Positions 18,572 to 29,040 of a stretch of DNA of 64,000 nt are shown here, piece after piece (the stretch's first letter is position 1; each line of letters opens with the position of its first letter). The stretch spans positions 65,854-129,853 of the forward strand of contig CAVWEI010000035.1 in the NCBI GenBank assembly GCA_963753845.1, written 5' to 3'. The notes below the pieces were generated by a model that was not told the DNA's origin, did not search any database, and worked only from the letters and a program-made list of their open reading frames with translations. Position numbers and translations under genes: made by a program. The DNA comes from Thiosocius sp963753845 (GTDB lineage: Bacteria > Pseudomonadota > Gammaproteobacteria > Chromatiales > Chromatiaceae).

Positions 18572-19183
18572 TCAGACGGCCTGCGCCTGCCTGCGCGCGG
18601 GCCGGCCCAGACAGCGCCCCAACCATGCCGCCAGGTGCGGGTGTTCATCCAGGGTCAGGCCTGCCGGCTTGCACCAGGAAAGCACCGCGGCCACATTGAG
18701 ATCGGCGACCGTGAAGCCGCCACCGAGCAGATGGTCGCGCCCGGCCAGGGACCGGTTGAGCACCCCGAACGGGGCCTTCAGCAGGCCAAGATTGCGACTG
18801 GCCTTGGCTGCCACACGTTTATCTTCCGGCAGCACGCGTCTGTGCATGAGTACCGTGAGCAGCGGGATCTCCACCTCGGACATCACCCAGAATGACCACT
18901 GCCAGGCAAGCGCCTCGCCCTCGATCGAATCCGGCCAGAGCCCGGCCTGGACGCCGTACCTTCTCGCCAGGTAGAGATTGATCGCCATGGATTCGTAAAG
19001 GACCAGCTCGCCGTCCACCAGGGTCGGTATCCGTCCGTTCGGATTCAGTGCGAGGTAGTCCGGGTCGTCCAGAGGGCCGTCGCGATAATCCAGTTTGACG
19101 TGCTCGTAAGGGAGCCCGAGTTCGTGCAGGAGCCACAGCGCCCTGAAGGCGCGGGACTGGGTGATGCCGTACAGTCTGAGCAT
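18572..19183 (-). CDS. glutathione S-transferase family protein
   Basis: 203 residues from the ATG at 19183. Upstream in-frame codons lack family similarity and overlap rsmG. The N-terminal thioredoxin-fold domain has LYGITQSRAFRALWLLHELG, NPNGRIPTLVDGEL with the cis-Pro, and YESMAINLYLARRYG, which holds the Glu-Ser pair that contacts glutathione. An all-helical C-terminal domain follows. It probably conjugates or reduces small electrophiles; no substrate can be inferred. It is divergent from rsmG. Confidence 0.88.
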   Translation of the reverse strand: MLRLYGITQSRAFRALWLLHELGLPYEHVKLDYRDGPLDDPDYLALNPNGRIPTLVDGELVLYESMAINLYLARRYGVQAGLWPDSIEGEALAWQWSFWVMSEVEIPLLTVLMHRRVLPEDKRVAAKASRNLGLLKAPFGVLNRSLAGRDHLLGGGFTVADLNVAAVLSWCKPAGLTLDEHPHLAAWLGRCLGRPARRQAQAV

Positions 19184-19254
19184 TGGTTGGCCTTGCGCAG
19201 GGCGGGGCCAAGATGATATCAGAGCAGGGTTCCGCCTTTGGGAAGATTCAAAGC

Positions 19255-19899
19255 ATGATGACCATGGTCGAGATCCATGCGGACTGGCGTGATCAGCTGG
19301 ACGTTGGGCTGGCAGCGCTGGGTCTGACGCTGAGCGAAACCCAGTGCGAATCGCTGCTCGCCTATCTCGGGCTGTTGGCAAAATGGAACCGCTCTTACAA
19401 TCTTACCGCGGTGCGCGATCCGGCGGTGATGGTACGCCGGCAGCTGCTCGATAGCCTGTCTATCGTGTCCTGGGTAGATCGGGGCCCCGTGCTGGATGTG
19501 GGAACCGGCGCCGGCCTGCCCGGCATTCCGCTGGCCATCGTCCGCCCCGGCCTGAATTTTTCACTCCTGGACACCAACGGCAAGAAGACCCGCTTCGTGA
19601 AACAGGTGGTCGGTGAGCTTGGCCTGGCGAATGTCGAGGTGATCAGGGGCCGGGTGGAGCAGCTGGACCGGCCGGGGCACTACGCGACGATAACCTCGCG
19701 CGCCTTTGCGGCGCTTGCGCCGATGGCCGAAGCGACCGGGCCGCTGCTCGCCCCGGACGGGGTCTGGCTCGCGATGAAGGCCGGTGAACCACTGGATGAA
19801 ATCAGCGACCTGCCGGCGTCAATGGATATCGAAACCAGGCCGCTGTCGGTCCCGGGTGAGCCGGCCAGGCGTCACCTCCTGATATTGCGACGTCACTGA
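19255..19899 (+). CDS. rsmG: 16S rRNA (guanine-527-N7)-methyltransferase RsmG
   Basis: SAM-dependent methyltransferase that makes m7G527 in 16S rRNA. From the ATG at 19255 it is 214 residues; ATGs at 19258 and 19264 are equally possible, and the in-frame start at 19183 would overlap the divergent GST start. Seen: the family motif LAKWNRSYNLTAVRDP, SAM-binding VLDVGTGAGLPGIPLA, and ITSRAFAAL. It is followed by parA after about 100 bases, the conserved order. Confidence 0.95.
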   Translation: MMTMVEIHADWRDQLDVGLAALGLTLSETQCESLLAYLGLLAKWNRSYNLTAVRDPAVMVRRQLLDSLSIVSWVDRGPVLDVGTGAGLPGIPLAIVRPGLNFSLLDTNGKKTRFVKQVVGELGLANVEVIRGRVEQLDRPGHYATITSRAFAALAPMAEATGPLLAPDGVWLAMKAGEPLDEISDLPASMDIETRPLSVPGEPARRHLLILRRH

Positions 19900-20000
19900 A
19901 CCTGACTGGAATCGGTGGGTATCTTTTTTCCACCGCGTGGTTATCATTATCGACCCGGCCAACCGGAACCGGCACCATCGAGAGATCCAGGCTGACCACC

Positions 20001-20789
20001 ATGGGACGAATCATCGCTATCGCCAACCAGAAGGGCGGCGTGGGCAAGACCACCACGGCAGTGAATACGGCGGCGGCACTCGCGGCCATGAAGCGCCGGG
20101 TGCTGCTGATCGACCTCGATCCCCAGGGGAATGCCACCATGGGCAGCGGCATCGACAAGCATCGGTTGGAGAAATCGACGCTCGAGGCGTTGATGGGCGA
20201 GATCCCGCTTGCCCAATGCATCCAGCGCGCGCCCGACGCCGGCTACGACGTGCTGCCCGCCAACGGCGACCTGACCGCCGCCGAGGTTCGCCTGCTGGAG
20301 GCCCCTTTGCGCGAAAAGCGCCTGGAGCTGGCGCTGGCCCCGGTGCGCGGAGATTTCGAATACATCCTGATCGACTGCCCGCCCTCGCTGAACATGCTGA
20401 CCCTCAATGCCCTGGTCGCGGCGGACAGCGTGCTGGTCCCTCTGCAGACCGAGTATTACGCGCTGGAGGGTCTGTCGGCACTGCTCGCCACGGTGCAGCA
20501 GATCAAAGACCACCGCAATCCCCGCCTGGAGATGGAGGGGATCGTCCGCACCATGCACGATCCGCGCAACAACCTCGACAATCAGGTGTCGGCTCAGCTG
20601 GTCCAGCACTTTGGCGACAAGGTCTTTCGGACCATGATCCCGCGCAATGTGCGCGTGGCCGAGGCGCCGAGTCATGGCCTGCCGGTCATGCTGTATGATA
20701 AAACCTCGCGCGGTGCGATCAGCTACATGGCCCTGGCCAGTGAGATGACTCGCCGGCATATTTCACAAAATTCAACCGCACCGGCCTGA
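20001..20789 (+). CDS. parA: chromosome-partitioning ATPase ParA
   Basis: Deviant-Walker ATPase that binds nucleoid DNA and positions the ParB-parS complex near the origin. The 262 residues have the deviant Walker A NQKGGVGKTTTAVNTA with its signature lysine, Walker A' LIDLDPQGNAT and Walker B YILIDCPPSLN. There is no N-terminal HTH, as expected for chromosomal (Soj-type) ParA. It is followed two bases later by parB. Two parS sites lie 17 kb away in recF. Confidence 0.97.
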   Translation: MGRIIAIANQKGGVGKTTTAVNTAAALAAMKRRVLLIDLDPQGNATMGSGIDKHRLEKSTLEALMGEIPLAQCIQRAPDAGYDVLPANGDLTAAEVRLLEAPLREKRLELALAPVRGDFEYILIDCPPSLNMLTLNALVAADSVLVPLQTEYYALEGLSALLATVQQIKDHRNPRLEMEGIVRTMHDPRNNLDNQVSAQLVQHFGDKVFRTMIPRNVRVAEAPSHGLPVMLYDKTSRGAISYMALASEMTRRHISQNSTAPA

Positions 20790-20791
20790 TC

Positions 20792-21676
20792 ATGGTAAAG
20801 AAACGAGGCCTCGGCCGTGGACTGGATGCCCTGCTGGGCGCGTCACAGCCCACCGCTGTGGAAGAGCAAACCGCTGAGTCCCCCGCGGTATCGAACCCGG
20901 GTCCGGTGCACAGCCTGCCCGTGGACCTGATCAAGCGCGGCCGCTATCAGCCGCGCCGCAACTTTGACGAGGACCGGCTGCGTGAGCTGGCCGACTCGAT
21001 CTCGGCGCAGGGCATGGTGCAGCCGATCGTGGTGCGCCCGACGGGCAAGAAGGAATACGAGATAGTTGCCGGTGAGCGGCGCTGGCGTGCCGCACAGTTG
21101 GCCGGCCTGAGCGAAGTGCCGGTGGTGGTCAAAGACGTGGATGACCAGTCGGCCATGGCCATGGCCCTGATCGAGAACATCCAGCGTGACGACCTCAACC
21201 CGCTTGAAGAGGCCACCGCCCTGCACCGCCTGCTCAACGAGTTCGAGTTGACTCACCAGCAGGTGGCCCAGGCGGTCGGCAAATCGCGCACCACGGTCAC
21301 CAACCTGATACGGCTGTTGGATCTCAACCCCGAGGTCAAGGAACTGCTCGATCGTGGTCAACTGGAGATGGGGCATGCGCGCGCCCTGCTTGCGCTAAGC
21401 GGCGTAAGTCAGACCGAAGCGGCCGCGCAGGTAGCGGCCAAGGGCCTGTCGGTACGCGAAACCGAGGCCCTGGTGCGCCGGCTGAATCAGCCCAAGGTGC
21501 CGGCGGCTGCCCAGGCGGAAGAACAGGACCCCGACGTGCGCCGCCTGCTTTCGGACTTGACCGAGCGACTCGGCGCCAAGGTGGCCCTGCAGCAGGGCAC
21601 CGGCGGTAAGGGGCGCCTGTTGATCAGCTACAACAGCTTGGATGAGCTCGAGGGCATACTTGACCATATCCGATGA
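20792..21676 (+). CDS. parB: chromosome-partitioning protein ParB
   Basis: CTPase clamp that loads at parS and spreads. The 294 residues begin VKKRGLGRGLDALLG, with the ParA-activating arginine-rich tip. The N-terminal domain carries the CTP-binding motifs GERRWRAAQLAGL and ENIQRDDLNPLEEA. The HTH region is LTHQQVAQAVGKSRTTVTNL, and a C-terminal dimerisation domain ends LDELEGILDHIR. The gene is coupled to parA. Confidence 0.97.
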   Translation: MVKKRGLGRGLDALLGASQPTAVEEQTAESPAVSNPGPVHSLPVDLIKRGRYQPRRNFDEDRLRELADSISAQGMVQPIVVRPTGKKEYEIVAGERRWRAAQLAGLSEVPVVVKDVDDQSAMAMALIENIQRDDLNPLEEATALHRLLNEFELTHQQVAQAVGKSRTTVTNLIRLLDLNPEVKELLDRGQLEMGHARALLALSGVSQTEAAAQVAAKGLSVRETEALVRRLNQPKVPAAAQAEEQDPDVRRLLSDLTERLGAKVALQQGTGGKGRLLISYNSLDELEGILDHIR

Positions 21677-21749
21677 TGCAGTGCACAATATCGGTGCGGG
21701 CCAGCATAAATCCTTAGGTTACCCTTTAGATTTTTTATCAGATGATCGT

Positions 21750-21778
21750 TTGACCTTATACGACTGAATTTTTATACT
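21750..21778 (+). promoter_or_regulatory. sigma70 promoter of the atp operon
   Basis: TTGACC (21750-21755), a 17-base spacer and TATACT (21773-21778) match the consensus at five positions each with optimal spacing. It lies 37 bases before atpI in an AT-rich gap, the only strong promoter-like sequence before the nine-gene operon. Confidence 0.8.
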
Positions 21779-21814
21779 TCGCGCGCTCCAGTCGGCTCGA
21801 CCAATAGCGCGGGA

Positions 21815-22192
21815 ATGCAGCAGAAGCACAACCTAGATGCTCGTCGGGCCCAACGGATACTGGTTGCGCAGGCGGTTGCCACCTTGGTCCTTACCCTGGT
21901 CGGATTGATTTTTGGTCCGCGGGAAGGCCTTTTTGCCTTTCTGGGGGGTGCCACGGCCACGGGGGCCAACGCACTGTTTGCATACTGGGTGTTTGGGCGT
22001 TATCGCGCAGACCAGCCAGGGAAACTGGTAGGCCAGTTTTACGGCGGCGAGTTGTTGAAACTGGCGTTTGTCGCCATAGCTTTCGCGGCCATGATCAAGT
22101 TGCTTGATCCATTCAGTCCGCTGGCCTTGTTTGGGGCCTTTTTCGTGGTACAGGTTTTACCCCCGTTGCTGGCCAATAGAATCGCCAGTTGA
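21815..22192 (+). CDS. atpI: ATP synthase protein I
   Basis: 125-residue membrane protein that assists assembly of the c-ring. It has four hydrophobic segments (about residues 12-34, 37-58, 75-95 and 98-118) and the typical charged N-terminus. It is first in the operon, directly after the promoter and 22 bases before atpB, as in most gammaproteobacteria. Confidence 0.88.
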   Translation: MQQKHNLDARRAQRILVAQAVATLVLTLVGLIFGPREGLFAFLGGATATGANALFAYWVFGRYRADQPGKLVGQFYGGELLKLAFVAIAFAAMIKLLDPFSPLALFGAFFVVQVLPPLLANRIAS

Positions 22193-22214
22193 ACGCAAAC
22201 AGAGAAAAGAAACG

Positions 22215-23081
22215 ATGGCTGGCTCTGAAACCCTGACTTCCGGTGAATACATCAAGCACCACCTGACCAACCTTACCTATGGTCAGTTCCCCGATGGTCA
22301 CTGGGGTGTCGCTCACAGTGCCGCAGAAGCAAAGGAAATGGGCTTCTGGGCGATCCATCTCGATTCGATGTTCTGGTCGATCGCCCTCGCCGTCCTGTTT
22401 GGATACTTTTTCTACAAAGCCGCACAGATGGCGACCTCCGGTGTACCCGCGGGGCTGCAGAATTTCGTCGAGCTGTTGGTCGACTTCGTCAACGAAAGCG
22501 TGCGTGGCTCCTTTTCCGGCAAGAACGACTTGGTCGCGCCACTCGCGCTGACGGTTTTCGTCTGGGTCTTCCTGATGAACCTCATGGATCTGGTGCCGGT
22601 CGACGTGATTCCTTACATCTCCGGCCTGCTCGGCATCCACTTCATGAAGGTGGTCCCGAGTACGGACCCGAACATCACCTTCGCCATGGCGCTCGGTGTG
22701 TTCATATTGATCATCTATTACAGCATCAAGATCAAGGGTGTCGGCGGCTTTGTCGGTGAGCTGACGGGGATGCCGTTCGAGACCAAGAACCCGCTGCTCA
22801 AGCCATTCTTCATGGTGATCAACCTGGTCCTCGAAGGCGTCAACCTGATCGCCAAGCCGGTCTCGCTGTCTTTGCGTCTGTTCGGCAACATGTACGCGGG
22901 TGAGATGATCTTCATCCTGATCGCGGTAATGTACAGCGGCGGTTGGGCGCTGGGCCTGTTCGGCGGTGTCCTCCAGCTCGGCTGGGCCATCTTCCATATC
23001 CTGATCATTACCCTGCAGGCGTTCATATTCATGACCCTGACCATCGTCTATCTGGACATGGCGCACGCGGAACATCACTGA
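22215..23081 (+). CDS. atpB: ATP synthase F0 subunit a
   Basis: Stator subunit that forms the proton half-channels next to the c-ring. From the ATG at 22215 it is 288 residues; an upstream in-frame start would run back through atpI. Several transmembrane helices are visible. The key motif LSLRLFGNMYAGEMI contains the essential stator arginine, and the helix near the end has the conserved Gln-Ala pattern LQAFIFMTLTIVYLDMAH. It is followed by atpE. Confidence 0.97.
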   Translation: MAGSETLTSGEYIKHHLTNLTYGQFPDGHWGVAHSAAEAKEMGFWAIHLDSMFWSIALAVLFGYFFYKAAQMATSGVPAGLQNFVELLVDFVNESVRGSFSGKNDLVAPLALTVFVWVFLMNLMDLVPVDVIPYISGLLGIHFMKVVPSTDPNITFAMALGVFILIIYYSIKIKGVGGFVGELTGMPFETKNPLLKPFFMVINLVLEGVNLIAKPVSLSLRLFGNMYAGEMIFILIAVMYSGGWALGLFGGVLQLGWAIFHILIITLQAFIFMTLTIVYLDMAHAEHH

Positions 23082-23127
23082 TTCATTTTTTCTTTTAACT
23101 ACCTGATTGAACTAACGGGAGACAATC

Positions 23128-23361
23128 ATGGAACAAGCTCTGCTGGTCATCGCGTCTGCGATCATGATGGGTCTGGGTGCCGTCGGTGCCGCCATCGGTA
23201 TCGGCGTCCTGGGTGGCCGCTTCCTCGAAGGTGCTGCTCGCCAGCCGGAACTCATCCCCATGCTGCGCACCCAGTTCTTCATCGTCATGGGTCTGACCGA
23301 CGCCGTGCCGATGATCGCTGTGGGTCTGGGCATGTACATTCTGTTCGCGCTGGCCGGTTGA
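23128..23361 (+). CDS. atpE: ATP synthase F0 subunit c
   Basis: Proteolipid of the rotor ring, 77 residues forming a two-helix hairpin. The first helix is glycine/alanine-rich (GLGAVGAAIGIGVLGGRFLEGAARQPE) and the polar loop is ARQPEL. The second helix has GLTDAVPMIAVGLG with the proton-carrying Asp. The lack of the Na+-site pattern suggests H+ coupling. An AACGGGAG Shine-Dalgarno precedes the start. Confidence 0.97.
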   Translation: MEQALLVIASAIMMGLGAVGAAIGIGVLGGRFLEGAARQPELIPMLRTQFFIVMGLTDAVPMIAVGLGMYILFALAG

Positions 23362-23407
23362 TCCGACAGACACGAACCGTTTCAACTCGTTTTAACGGGG
23401 TTTCGGG

Positions 23408-23878
23408 ATGAATATCAACCTGACACTTATTGCCCAGCTGCTGTCCTTCGCGGTGTTCGTCTGGTTCACCATGAAGTTTGTATGGCCGCCCCTGGTCAAG
23501 GCGATGGACGAGCGTAAAGCCAAGATCGCAGAAGGCCTGGCTGCCGCGGAACGCGGGCAGCACGAACAGGAGCTCGCCGAGAAGCGCGCCAAGGATACCC
23601 TGCACAAGGCGAAGCAGCAGGCGGCGGAGATCAAATCCATCGCCGAAAAGCAGGCGGCCGCGATCATCGAAGAGGCCCGTGACAAAGGCAAGGAAGAAGG
23701 CAATCGTCAGCTGGTCCTTGCAAAGGCGGAGATCGAGCAGGAGACCAACAAGGCCCGCGAGGCCCTGCGCGCCAAGGTGGCCGAACTTGTCGTCCTGGGT
23801 GCAGAGAAGATCCTGCGCAAAGAGATCAATGCGGACGCGCATCAAGACATCGTCCAATCCGTGGCTAACCAGATTTAA
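23408..23878 (+). CDS. atpF: ATP synthase F0 subunit b
   Basis: Peripheral-stalk subunit, 156 residues, the same size as in E. coli. One N-terminal membrane helix (MNINLTLIAQLLSFAVFVWF) with the following MKFVWPPL hinge leads into a long charged coiled coil rich in Glu, Lys and Ala that contacts delta and F1. It is nine bases upstream of atpH. Confidence 0.97.
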   Translation: MNINLTLIAQLLSFAVFVWFTMKFVWPPLVKAMDERKAKIAEGLAAAERGQHEQELAEKRAKDTLHKAKQQAAEIKSIAEKQAAAIIEEARDKGKEEGNRQLVLAKAEIEQETNKAREALRAKVAELVVLGAEKILRKEINADAHQDIVQSVANQI

Positions 23879-23887
23879 GGCAATCGA

Positions 23888-24427
23888 ATGGCTGCAGACG
23901 CTACAACAATCGCCCGACCTTACGCCGAAGCCATCTTTGCGCGCGCGGTCGAGACCGACATGCTGGACCTGTGGTCTGACATCCTGGACCTGCTTGCGAC
24001 TGCTGTGAAGGACCCGGCCCTGTCCGGCCTGATCGCCAGCCCAAAGCTCGACAAGGCTCAGATGACCGATCTCATGCTGGATATCGGTGGTGCCCGCCTG
24101 AGCGACGAGGGCCAGAACCTGGTCCGGGTGCTGGTGAGAAACGGCCGGCTGGCCGTGCTGCCGGAGATCGCCAGCCACTTCGAGGTGCGCAAGGCGGAAC
24201 ATCAGGGCCTGCTGGAAGTGCAGGTAACGTCGGCCTTTCCGATGCAGCCGGCGCAGGAACAGCAACTTGCCGAGGCGCTCAAGCGCAAGCTTGGCCGCGA
24301 GATCAGGATCACCAGCGAGGAAGACCCCGAGTTGATCGGTGGCTTTCGTGTACGCGCCGGTGACATGGTCATCGACGCCTCGGTTTCCGGGCAGCTCGGC
24401 CAGCTGGCAAACGAATTAGGAATCTAA
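23888..24427 (+). CDS. atpH: ATP synthase F1 subunit delta
   Basis: Connects the peripheral stalk to the top of F1. The 179 residues start MAADATTIARPYAEAIFARA, the typical delta N-terminal helix. The C-terminal domain has LGREIRITSEEDPELIGGFRVRAGDMVIDASV, the usual delta signature that ends in a strand and short helix. It lies between atpF and atpA with very short gaps. Confidence 0.96.
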   Translation: MAADATTIARPYAEAIFARAVETDMLDLWSDILDLLATAVKDPALSGLIASPKLDKAQMTDLMLDIGGARLSDEGQNLVRVLVRNGRLAVLPEIASHFEVRKAEHQGLLEVQVTSAFPMQPAQEQQLAEALKRKLGREIRITSEEDPELIGGFRVRAGDMVIDASVSGQLGQLANELGI

Positions 24428-24441
24428 TTGGGTAAGCAACC

Positions 24442-25983
<1,542 letters not shown>

Positions 25984-25990
25984 GAAAGAT

Positions 25991-26065
25991 TGACCACAAA
26001 GGTCACGAAGGCCACCAAGAATTGAAGCTTTGTTTTCTTTGTGCCCTTGGTGGTTAAACAACCGA
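25991..26065. repeat. imperfect palindromic repeat between atpA and atpG
   Basis: The arm ACCACAAAGGTCACGAAGG is mirrored by the complement of CTTTGTGCCCTTGGTGGTT about 25 bases later, with roughly 12-base internal periodicity (CACAAAGG-like units). It resembles the dispersed ACCACAGAGG-type intergenic repeats of many bacteria. A related sequence lies between glmU and glmS. Confidence 0.6.
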
Positions 26066-26081
26066 ATTACGAAGGTTAAAC

Positions 26082-26948
26082 ATGGCTGGCGCAAAAGAAA
26101 TCCGTACAAAGATTGCCTCCGTCAAGAGTACTCAGAAGATCACGAGTGCGATGGAAATGGTTGCGGCGGCCAAGATGCGAAAGGCCCAGGATCGCATGGA
26201 GCAGACGCGGCCTTACGCCGAAAAGATGTATGAGGTCATCGGCCATGTTGCGCTGGCGAACCCGGAGTACAAGCATCCGTTCATGCGCGCCCGGGAGGTC
26301 AAGCGCGTAGGCTTGATTATCGTATCGTCCGACCGCGGTCTCTGCGGTGGCCTGAACAGCAACCTGTTCCGGCACTTGGTCAAGGAGATCCGCAAGCTGC
26401 GTGACGGCGGCGCCGAGGTCGAGTACTGCACCATCGGCACCAAGGCGCTCGGTTTCTTCCGTCGGGTCGGTGGTAAGGTGGTGGCTCAGGCCACGCATCT
26501 GGGCGATGCCCCGCACATCGACGACCTGGTCGGTACCGTCAAGGCGATGCTCGACGACTACATTGCCGGAAACATCGACGAAATCCGCATCGCTTTCAAC
26601 CGCTTCGTCAATACGATGACGCAGGAGCCGACGGTAATGCAGCTCGTCCCGCTTGCCGGCGGCGACGATTCCGAGAACCTGACGCACCATTGGGACTATA
26701 TCTACGAGCCGGGTGCGAAAGAGGTGCTTGATGGTCTGCTCACGCGCTACATTGAGGCCCTGGTGTACCAGTCCGTTGTGGAAAATGGCGCCTGCGAGCA
26801 GTCGGCCCGAATGGTGGCCATGAAGTCCGCTACCGACAATGCGGGCGACATCATCGACGAGTTGCAGCTTATCTACAACAAGGCCCGTCAGGCCGCCATC
26901 ACCCAGGAGATCTCTGAGATCGTGGGCGGCGCCGCGGCCGTGTCGTGA
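26082..26948 (+). CDS. atpG: ATP synthase F1 subunit gamma
   Basis: Central rotor shaft. The 288 residues start MAGAKEIRTKIASVKSTQKI, the conserved N-terminal coiled-coil strand, and include SSDRGLCGGLNSNLF. The C-terminal coil is MKSATDNAGDIIDELQLIYNKARQAAITQEISEIVGGA. It is preceded by the palindromic spacer and followed by atpD after 92 bases. Confidence 0.97.
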   Translation: MAGAKEIRTKIASVKSTQKITSAMEMVAAAKMRKAQDRMEQTRPYAEKMYEVIGHVALANPEYKHPFMRAREVKRVGLIIVSSDRGLCGGLNSNLFRHLVKEIRKLRDGGAEVEYCTIGTKALGFFRRVGGKVVAQATHLGDAPHIDDLVGTVKAMLDDYIAGNIDEIRIAFNRFVNTMTQEPTVMQLVPLAGGDDSENLTHHWDYIYEPGAKEVLDGLLTRYIEALVYQSVVENGACEQSARMVAMKSATDNAGDIIDELQLIYNKARQAAITQEISEIVGGAAAVS

Positions 26949-27040
26949 GTCAGGTATCGGGAAGGCGCTTGCAAAGACGCCATGAGAATTCAGACATTTA
27001 ACGAATTTGATGCTGCCCCAGCAGCCAAGAGGAAAAGCCA

Positions 27041-28417
27041 ATGAGCACGGGTAATGTCGTGGAAATTATCGGCGCCGTTGTGGACGTTCAGTTCCCGCGC
27101 GGTGCAATGCCGAAGATTTACGATGCACTGAAAATCGAATCAGTTGGCCTCACGCTGGAAGTGCAGCAACAGTTGGGTGACGGTGTCGCGCGTTGCATCG
27201 CAATGGGATCCACCGACGGCCTCAAGCGCGGCCTGGAAGTCATCAACACGGGTTCTGCGATCTCGGTCCCGGTCGGCCAGGCCACCTTGGGACGCATCAT
27301 GGACGTACTGGGTACTCCTATCGACAACGCAGGTCCGATAGGTACCGAAGAACGCATGCCGATTCACCGTGCGGCGCCCAAGCTCGAAGACCAGGCCACG
27401 ACCACCGAGATCCTGGAAACCGGCATCAAGGTCATCGACCTGATCATGCCAATCGCCAAGGGCGGAAAGATCGGCCTGTTCGGGGGCGCCGGTGTGGGCA
27501 AGACCGTAACCCTGATGGAGCTGATCCGGAACATCGCTGTCGCGCACTCCGGCTTCTCGGTATTCGCCGGTGTCGGCGAGCGCACCCGTGAAGGTAACGA
27601 CTTCTATCACGAGATGACGGAAGGTGGCGTACTCGACAAGGTGGCGCTGGTATACGGTCAGATGAACGAGCCGCCCGGCAACCGTCTGCGTGTTGCCCTG
27701 ACTGGCCTGACCATGGCCGAGTATTTCCGCGACGAGGGACGCGATGTACTGATGTTTGTCGACAACATCTATCGATACACCCTGGCGGGAACCGAGGTTT
27801 CGGCACTACTGGGCCGTATGCCTTCCGCGGTAGGCTACCAGCCGACCCTGGCGGAAGAGATGGGTGTGCTGCAGGAGCGTATCACCTCGACCAAGACCGG
27901 CTCGATCACCTCGTTCCAGGCTGTATACGTACCTGCGGATGACTTGACCGACCCCTCCCCGGCCACCACCTTCGCCCACCTCGATGCCACCCTGGTATTG
28001 TCGCGCCAGGTCGCGGAACTGGGTATCTACCCGGCCGTGGACCCGCTCGATTCCACCTCGCGTATCCTCGACCCGCATGTCGTCGGCAACGAACATTACG
28101 ACGTTGCCCGCGGTGTTCAGGGCGTGCTGCAGCGCTACAAGGAACTCAAGGACATCATTGCCATCCTGGGCATGGACGAACTGTCCGAAGACGACAAGCT
28201 GGTCGTTCAACGTGCGCGCAAGATTCAGCGCTTTTTGTCACAGCCTTTCTTCGTCGCCGAGATATTCACCGGTGCACCGGGCAAGTACGTTACGCTGAAA
28301 GAAACGATCGCCGACTTCAAGGCGATCCTCGCGGGTGAGTACGATCACCTGCCCGAGCAGGCGTTCTACATGTGCGGCAATGTCGAAGAAGCCGCCGCCA
28401 GGGGAGCCAAGGCGTAA
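27041..28417 (+). CDS. atpD: ATP synthase F1 subunit beta
   Basis: Catalytic subunit of F1, 458 residues. Seen: Walker A GGAGVGKTVTLMELIRN near residue 150, the GERTREGNDFYHEM catalytic-glutamate segment, Walker B VLMFVDNIYRY, the DELSEEDKL-type motif (here DELSEDDKL), and the C-terminal QPFFVAEIFTG. Nothing unusual is seen. Confidence 0.98.
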   Translation: MSTGNVVEIIGAVVDVQFPRGAMPKIYDALKIESVGLTLEVQQQLGDGVARCIAMGSTDGLKRGLEVINTGSAISVPVGQATLGRIMDVLGTPIDNAGPIGTEERMPIHRAAPKLEDQATTTEILETGIKVIDLIMPIAKGGKIGLFGGAGVGKTVTLMELIRNIAVAHSGFSVFAGVGERTREGNDFYHEMTEGGVLDKVALVYGQMNEPPGNRLRVALTGLTMAEYFRDEGRDVLMFVDNIYRYTLAGTEVSALLGRMPSAVGYQPTLAEEMGVLQERITSTKTGSITSFQAVYVPADDLTDPSPATTFAHLDATLVLSRQVAELGIYPAVDPLDSTSRILDPHVVGNEHYDVARGVQGVLQRYKELKDIIAILGMDELSEDDKLVVQRARKIQRFLSQPFFVAEIFTGAPGKYVTLKETIADFKAILAGEYDHLPEQAFYMCGNVEEAAARGAKA

Positions 28418-28451
28418 GCCTGCTGCCTAGACAGAGTTTGGGAGAAAGCCG

Positions 28452-28874
28452 ATGGCAATGACCATCCATGTCGACATCGTCAGCGCAGAGGGTCACCTGT
28501 ACTCCGGACAGGGGGAGATGGTCTATGCGCCCGCGGTCATGGGCGAGATAGGTATTGCACCGCGCCATGCACCACTGGTGACAGCGCTCAAGCCGGGCGA
28601 AGTCCGTGTGGATCACGGCGGTGGCAAGCCGCAGGAGCACTTCTACGTCTCCGGTGGCATGATCGAGGTGCAGCCGTTCAAAATCACCGTTTTGGCCGAC
28701 ACCGGCATCCGCGCGGCAGATCTGGATCATGCAGCGGCCGCAGAGGCCAAGCGTCGGGCAGAAGATGCGCTGAGCAACAATGCGGCCGACATGGATCTGG
28801 CCAAGGCCCAGGTCGAACTGGCCGAGGCCGTGGCACAGCTGCGGGCCATCGAGCGCATGCGCAAGGTGAAGTAA
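28452..28874 (+). CDS. atpC: ATP synthase F1 subunit epsilon
   Basis: Rotor foot subunit that couples F1 to the c-ring and can inhibit hydrolysis. The 140 residues comprise the N-terminal beta-sandwich (TIHVDIVSAEGHLYSG ... GEIGIAPRHAPLVTAL) and a C-terminal two-helix tail rich in Ala and Glu. It is the last gene of the atp operon, followed by a strong terminator. Confidence 0.97.
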   Translation: MAMTIHVDIVSAEGHLYSGQGEMVYAPAVMGEIGIAPRHAPLVTALKPGEVRVDHGGGKPQEHFYVSGGMIEVQPFKITVLADTGIRAADLDHAAAAEAKRRAEDALSNNAADMDLAKAQVELAEAVAQLRAIERMRKVK

Positions 28875-28900
28875 GCCAGCAGTTCGGGTGTTAAGATACA

Positions 28901-28934
28901 CGGCCCCGACGGTGCGAATCGTCGGGGCCGTTTT
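28901..28934 (+). terminator. Rho-independent terminator of the atp operon
   Basis: A perfect 10-bp stem, CGGCCCCGAC with GTCGGGGCCG, encloses a 10-base loop and is followed by TTTT. It lies 27 bases after the atpC stop. Confidence 0.93.
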
Positions 28935-29040
28935 CGTTGCAACCCCACCGATCCCAGCAATCGCGGGTTGAGTGCGATGCGGCCACTGGTCCGGAAACAC
29001 GGGGCCGGTCCGAAGAAAATGCAGCAAAGGCAAAGCCTCC

